A stretch of 64,000 bases of DNA, from the NCBI GenBank assembly GCA_008360955.1, contig LUCM01006580.1, positions 62,001-126,000 on the forward strand, written 5' to 3'. The stretch's first letter is position 1. Each line of letters starts with the position of its first letter. The translations under genes were made by a program, and so were the position numbers. This document shows positions 61,201-64,000 of this stretch, piece after piece. Source of the DNA: Fasciolopsis buskii. Its lineage: Eukaryota > Platyhelminthes > Trematoda > Plagiorchiida > Fasciolidae. The notes under the pieces were generated by a model. It worked only from the letters and a program-made list of their open reading frames with translations, was not told the DNA's origin and ran no database searches.

Positions 61201-62890
61201 TCCACCTCACCGGTGACAGATGACAACGCAACCAATCTAAGTTCAACACTGTGAAGGCAAAGGTGGGCGTTAGGTGAGCCGATGTCGCTTTTTATGGCAA
61301 TGGTTGATGTTTGCCAGAAACAGTCTATGATCGGAACAAACTTGATGAGACGGTTGCCGTTGTCGGTGCGGCCAGCTGGGACAGAAAATCAACCTCCGAT
61401 GTGCTGGTTTGTCCCCCAAAACAGCCAAACTGGGCGTTAAAATCACCAGCAACCAATTACATCTGTTGAATGAGTACTTCGGGGTGATCGGGATATGTCC
61501 CGGTAGTACTCGTCTTTGGCCTCAGGAGTGGACGTATAAACATACGGCAGCACCACTTCAGTCGACTGCTGTTGACCTCATGTACAGAACCGTTCAACCG
61601 AAATGAACACAAACTACGATTGACCGGGATCCATTTTAACACTGCACGCTCGGCGTGCTCGATCAGAGCTGATCTTTGATTTCAATCCAACGCTGCCGGT
61701 GATTGGGCATACATTCGTAGTGTTTTTGGTGTGGGGCTCGATATTGCCGACAATGGAAACTACAATTACCTTGCGCTAGTTGATTTGCTCACCCTAGTAG
61801 ACAAATGGAAACGTACCAGGACCTCTCATCACTTTGCTGGGTATGGAAACGGAAAAACAATTAAATTAGATGCTTCCAACGATTGTGTATACCCATCAAT
61901 GATCGATATTCAACATGAAGCAGATCAATTCTCTGGCAGTAGAATTAATAATAAAAACTTTGGGCATCCAAAGTTCGAATTTGCGAGTTGAATCAGAACG
62001 ATGCTGTAGCATCCATCGGATTTCGAGTACGAAAATAGATCCGCTGACGCTATTCTCCCGTCTTGTTATTTGGTTCGTGTTAATCTTCCCGAGTAGTGAT
62101 TGAATTCCGAGTTCTAATTATCGAATCCCATTGATGTGTGAAGTGGAATCGGACATGATATCACCGGCAAATCAGATGGATGATTAGGTCACGAATGTCA
62201 TCCGGCAAGTGACATAACTGTTTTGTGGGTGCACGACTTGCCCAATACCCGCTTTGAAAAGTTCCTGAAACTAATAAAGGTGATACGACGATAACAATGG
62301 AGCACGATGTAGTGTATGTATAGAAAGCTATTTGTTGGGAACAATTAAAGATTACAAAGTTGTTCATAACCCGCATTCGATCGTCACCGGCTTTTCTGTA
62401 AAGATCCTGACCTCTTCACAGTCTTCGGTTTCGAGTTAGGCCAGCCAACATCGTGGACAGCATACCTGGTTCTAGAGGTCTCAAAGTAATATTCTCAATG
62501 TAACCAACCACCGAATCATAATTTGAATAAATTTACATGAAGCAAGATGACAATGGGTACGTTGAAACGATGACATACCAAAGCCGCTTAGCGCGGTGCT
62601 GAGTTCAGTAAACAGTAAATAGCCCGTTGGTACTGTGGAGTCAAATAACAATCGCCCATTACGATTATGTACGATCTCCGCGAGCAATTTTAGTACCGAT
62701 ACGCTGACCATTGGATCCAAAGGCCACAGTTCCAATGCTCTACCGAACAACTTGAACCCGGTTGGATAGAACCATTCAAGTAGGAGTTGGTAAGCGCCCT
62801 TCGTGTTCAGACTGGAAGACAGCCCACGTAAATCACGGGCCAGACCGATCACAGCATTTTTTGCTTGTTCCGCTGTCATCATGTTGGACG
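48013..62890 (-). CDS. XPO7: exportin-7 (XPO7/RanBP16), C-terminal five exons, partial gene
   Basis: Exportin-7 is a large HEAT-repeat karyopherin of the importin-beta family that carries cargo through the nuclear pore with Ran-GTP. Exons in order on the - strand are 62579-62890, 57709-57926, 56609-56747, 50842-51251 and 48013-48140; phases link perfectly (1, 0, 1, 0), giving 1207 nt or about 402 codons. Matches to human XPO7 include IGLARDLRGL, VLKLLAEIVHNRNGRLLFD, NFINFGVF, a CLDYVLTHLFKL block, and CRNQWSISRPLLTLIFLN. Human XPO7 has 1087 residues, so this is roughly the last two fifths. Upstream exons must lie beyond 64000. The last 30 or so residues of the family were not found. Introns run from 1 to 5.4 kb. 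Confidence 0.92.
48410..48485 (-). other. tRNA-like relic
   Basis: On the - strand a B-box-like GGTTCGATTCC occurs with partial T-stem pairing. Arms are incomplete, so a functional tRNA is unlikely; it may come from a SINE. Confidence 0.3.
50268..50400 (+). repeat. interspersed repeat family R4
   Basis: GCCACTAGGATCCACTACAC, GGCGGCAACCTTGACCCTGA and a CACATAAGGTC core align with 47370-47570 and 55530-55650. Confidence 0.5.
50842..51251 (-). CDS. XPO7: XPO7 exon d
   Basis: Acceptor CTGCCCTCCAG, donor AATGAG|GTAGGT. Encodes DTAISDNCCLCLDYVLTHLF, then a lineage-specific Gln- and Ser-rich insert (VQQQQRSGLMNGSMHS and about 50 more residues), then NQLLDLLKPNS, RRMLVVLLCSVVQEECRNQW and SISRPLLTLIFLNNE. 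Human has [39 protein letters not shown] and LLNEK. The insert makes this segment longer than in vertebrates. Confidence 0.92.
51539..51571. repeat. (TA)n microsatellite, interrupted
   Basis: A short TA/CA alternating run inside an XPO7 intron. Confidence 0.9.
52941..53509 (-). repeat. LTR-like interspersed repeat, copy 2 (solo LTR candidate)
   Basis: Read on the - strand: TGTCATGG start, CATATAAAC in place of the TATA box, AATAAG where copies 1 and 3 have AATAAA, and a TACA end. Five-base flanks are CGTCC (left, +) and CATCC (right, +), a near target-site duplication. No internal region is attached. Confidence 0.6.
55530..55650 (+). repeat. interspersed repeat family R4
   Basis: CAGCCACTAGGGCCGACTAC, GGGGACCAGCAATC, CCCCTGAAGCATAGAGCGAC and ATGGAACCGCATA align with the other R4 copies. 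Confidence 0.5.
55716..56201 (+). CDS. 161-codon open frame, unassigned
   Basis: An uninterrupted frame from ATG to TGA within an XPO7 intron, antisense to the gene. The peptide is Pro- and His-rich with scattered Cys, has no signal peptide, no recognisable domain and no repeat. It is more likely a remnant of a repeat, or chance, than a gene. Confidence 0.12.
   Translation: MLSAFLSSSVRPRLVKARHPMRQRYCTLWTGPEIGMIRSHPSVYTDYIVPVTVRPHAKTDSPTCLEHGQAVFNILQNSASPRLTEAGPLYPPVMTITLAILPFRLLLQIVLETGPHQKYSHLEQISPACHTCCGAMTSRFPSKEGCTMPLAGITGQKCNLN
56406..56449. repeat. (TA)n microsatellite
   Basis: A clean TA run of about 22 units. Confidence 0.97.
56609..56747 (-). CDS. XPO7: XPO7 exon c
   Basis: Acceptor TTCAATGCACAG, donor ATCG|GTAAGT. 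Encodes EYPKVALAYFELLEYMVNDH and LTFVASL...IANNISSI; human has [20 protein letters not shown] and MNFIASLEP. Confidence 0.92.
56748..57708 (-). other. XPO7 intron b-c, 961 nt, with a long unexplained open frame
   Basis: Holds the longest open frame of the window on the gene's own strand (56923-57492, 189 codons), plus an overlapping 93-codon + frame with a Gly-rich hydrophobic start. Neither resembles exportin-7, whose alignment passes straight across this intron. Confidence 0.7.
56923..57492 (-). CDS. 189-codon open frame, unassigned
   Basis: The longest uninterrupted frame in the window, lying wholly in an XPO7 intron and on the same strand. The peptide is basic, with several Arg/Lys, Trp and Pro, no signal peptide and no family I recognise. 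A second - strand frame (57077-57277, Pro-rich) and a + frame (57090-57371) overlap it, so the block has few stops in several frames. That points to a GC-richer inserted sequence, perhaps transposon-derived, as much as to a gene. Confidence 0.18.
   Translation of the reverse strand: MSRVNETRRLNACCTQIMSISVKKLRKSSLNNGFYTRREMFMMSARLTSFVYCPWKWSLAYPWLGMAGHRNACRLAFAGTHPLKGIDPHFPIQNRTPRVGSVWRIFLLTGQMTRKLSFHGQGRRTRVLQVNHQSFYPSSIKQPTWFLSLTDRFTLLGKLVYPTRTRWPQSYLNDQASLWHRLVYVKNSV
57709..57926 (-). CDS. XPO7: XPO7 exon b
   Basis: Acceptor ATTTTATCCAG, donor CTTCAG|GTTAGC. Encodes IQIIPHTRDVPKQSIYSVKL through ISGNFINFGVFSLFRDDSLE and LMLSIDESDLQ; human has GEVPKDQVYALKLKG, YVNFGVFRLYGDDALD and LLLSIPHSDLL. 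Confidence 0.92.
58169..58204. repeat. (TA)n microsatellite
   Basis: About 18 TA units. Confidence 0.97.
59962..60538 (+). repeat. LTR-like interspersed repeat, copy 3
   Basis: Plus orientation: TGTCGATG start, inverted CCAAT-type ATTGG near 60133, TATATAA at 60174-60180, AATAAA at 60225-60230 followed by TACTCTGTG, a (GT)n run near 60414, and a TAACA end. The order promoter, polyadenylation signal about 50 bases later and long 3' part fits U3-R-U5. No flanking duplication is visible for this copy. Confidence 0.6.
60539..61079. other. no supported gene
   Basis: Follows directly on the LTR-like copy but shows neither a tRNA primer-binding site nor gag similarity. Confidence 0.4.
61080..61690 (-). 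mobile_element. RTE-like endonuclease relic
   Basis: On the - strand: LKWIPVNRSLCSFRLNGSVH at about 61580-61640, a degraded AGDFNAQFG-like stretch near 61440, CSDHRLFLANINHCHKKRHR and LT at about 61270-61350. These equal the endonuclease region of fluke RTE-like elements of the second subfamily. RT sequence is absent. Confidence 0.7.
62579..62890 (-). CDS. XPO7: XPO7 exon a (first one in the window)
   Basis: Acceptor TCTTTTCGGGTCTATAG, donor TTTG|GTATGT. Encodes SNMMTAEQAKNAVIGLARDL through RALELWPLDP and LLFTELSTALSGFG. Matches the human stretch with DLRGIAF, ELWYHDP, VLKLMAELVHNRSQRLQFD and GILLFRETS. Starts with the last two bases of a codon, so another exon precedes it. Confidence 0.9.
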
Positions 62891-62992
62891 CTATAGACCC
62901 GAAAAGAGTAAGCTCAATGAAGACAACTATTATTACATACGACTGATCACGTTATGAAAAGCATCTGTTTGATTCAAATATAAATAATCATA
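62891..62992 (-). other. XPO7 intron upstream of exon a
   Basis: Short unique sequence between the exon a acceptor and the RTE-like 3' UTR fragment. Confidence 0.6.
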
Positions 62993-63220
62993 TATGCATC
63001 ATCATCATCATCGTTCAGCGTTAAACAGCAAGGCAAGCCTCACTGACCGCTGCCTTTCCCCAGAGTTACACGTTTATATAAAACGAGTGAATATCAAAGG
63101 GGAACAGGGAGTGGACCTACATAGGCGGGAAAAGATAAGATGCTGCTGCAGCCAACATTCTGATTCGATAGAAAATGATTACACGATCGCCACTATTCAC
63201 GGAAGGGTTTCTATAGTCCA
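62993..63220 (-). mobile_element. RTE-like 3' UTR fragment with (CAT)n end
   Basis: Starts on + with CATCATCATCATCATCG, then the CAGCGTTAAACAGCAAG block shared with 31196, 32592 (inverted) and 34543, and ends in GATTCGATAGAAAATGA. Read on the - strand it is the 3' UTR and simple-repeat tail of the RTE-like element. Confidence 0.65.
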
Positions 63221-63289
63221 TTGTGCTAGGTCTTCATTCACTAGTTGTGTGTGAAACTGTTACTGTTTTTGTTGAGCATTTGTTACTAC

Positions 63290-64000
63290 ATACCTACTTG
63301 GTTCGCGGTTGAGAGTAATACGGCTAGACTGTCACGTTCATTCGAACGACTAGTGGCGTTGACAGGGTGTCCACTCTCCATTCTTGTTCACTTCGTCATG
63401 GAACGACGGTGATGAAGATAATTTTAGGATGTTTCGGGATGTTAGGAGTTCGAACTGGAATGTGGAGGAAGTATGCTGACCTTTGCTTTAGAGATTGACG
63501 TCGGTGTGCTTGTTCAGTTGCGGACGTGTCACAGTTGCGCCTAAGATAGGACTGTCGAGATCGGTTGTTGTTGGGCATGTGCTTTGTACTATCAAAGTGA
63601 AATTAGTACTGTTACAAGAATGGACGAATAGCAGCAACATATTGATACTGGATGGTGAGAGATAACTAAATACCTTTTCCGTTTCAACCTACTTTTGTAA
63701 CTGCTGTGATCCAACGGTCATGTATATCCAGGTTCTGGAGCCTTACTTCTGGATTGAAGAATTGTGGAGGATCGGCCTGATTATTTCACTGGATGTTTCG
63801 AAAGGTGTGTGTACTGTGCCGCGTGCGCTCGATTCTGTTGTCGGTTGCTGAGACGTTGGATGTGCGTGATGGGGTATGTTCGTCGGTTGGAGGTTTTCGA
63901 CAACCTGATGTTTACGTAGTATGGCTCGGATCTGGGGGAGTGACCGGGTGGGTAATCATAGAGGTTTAGGGAAATTGGTATGGGTGACTTCTTGAGGATA
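63290..64000 (+). mobile_element. RTE-like RT fragment, cut by window end
   Basis: Frames give a degraded equivalent of SFETTNGVRQGCPLSPFLF, then CKVLLQ-like LLQEWTNSSNILILDGER, and near 63900 CLRSMARIWGSDRVGNHR, matching VFDHRCLRSIARI of the + strand copy in C1QBP. Orientation is opposite to the 3' UTR fragment just left of it. It continues past the edge. Confidence 0.65.

Larger units (their letters stand above)
57927..62578 (-). other. XPO7 intron a-b, 4.65 kb
   Basis: Contains an RTE-like endonuclease relic (61080-61690), the third LTR-like copy (59962-60538) and a TA microsatellite (58169-58204). The rest is unassigned; the + frame 61731-61991 matches nothing known. Confidence 0.8.

Noticed and set aside
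1..64000. CRISPR arrays, bacterial promoters and operons
   Set aside because: No regularly spaced repeats; the split genes and retroelements show this is eukaryotic DNA.

Overview
The window is nuclear DNA of a metazoan parasite, most likely a digenean trematode (fluke); a Fasciola-like liver fluke is my best guess, but the species cannot be fixed from sequence alone. The reasons are intron-split conserved animal genes, 31- and 34-nt introns at the 5' end of a gene (a habit known from flukes), long introns full of decayed retrotransposons, fluke-type RTE-like non-LTR elements, Penelope-like elements, Gypsy fragments and many TA/CA microsatellites. No bacterial operons, CRISPR arrays or intact RNA genes were seen.

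Two genes can be assembled exon by exon. (1) 26171-33455, + strand: a complete C1QBP/p32 (MAM33 family) mitochondrial matrix protein, five exons, 246 residues. (2) 48013-62890, - strand: five consecutive exons covering much of the C-terminal part of exportin-7 (XPO7/RanBP16); the N-terminal part lies beyond the right edge and the last residues were not found. The two genes converge (C1QBP ->, <- XPO7) across a transposon-rich interval.

Layout. 1-26 kb: mostly non-coding, one solo-LTR-like repeat (5549-6104), a Gypsy integrase relic on the - strand (18.7-19.3 kb), a 280-bp AT array (22.6-22.9 kb) and a few weak candidate exons. 26-33.5 kb: C1QBP; its fourth intron holds a roughly 4-kb sense RTE-like element into which an internally deleted antisense relative is nested. 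33.6-36.9 kb: further RTE-like pieces in both orientations. 37.6-38.9 kb: Gypsy RT/RNase H/start of integrase, followed directly by a tRNA-like segment. 39.5-42.9 kb: two Penelope-like RT relics head to head, with a 25-N gap between them whose two sides are near copies of each other (probable assembly duplication). 43-48 kb: unassigned sequence. 48-63 kb: XPO7 exons separated by long introns with two more LTR copies, microsatellites and an RTE endonuclease relic. The right edge is another RTE-like RT fragment.

The genes do not form an operon. C1QBP acts in mitochondria and XPO7 in nuclear transport; their proximity has no evident functional meaning. The most useful leads are the tiny-intron/giant-intron contrast in C1QBP, the deletion-derivative RTE, the LTR family with 5-bp near-duplications, and the suspect assembly around the gap.
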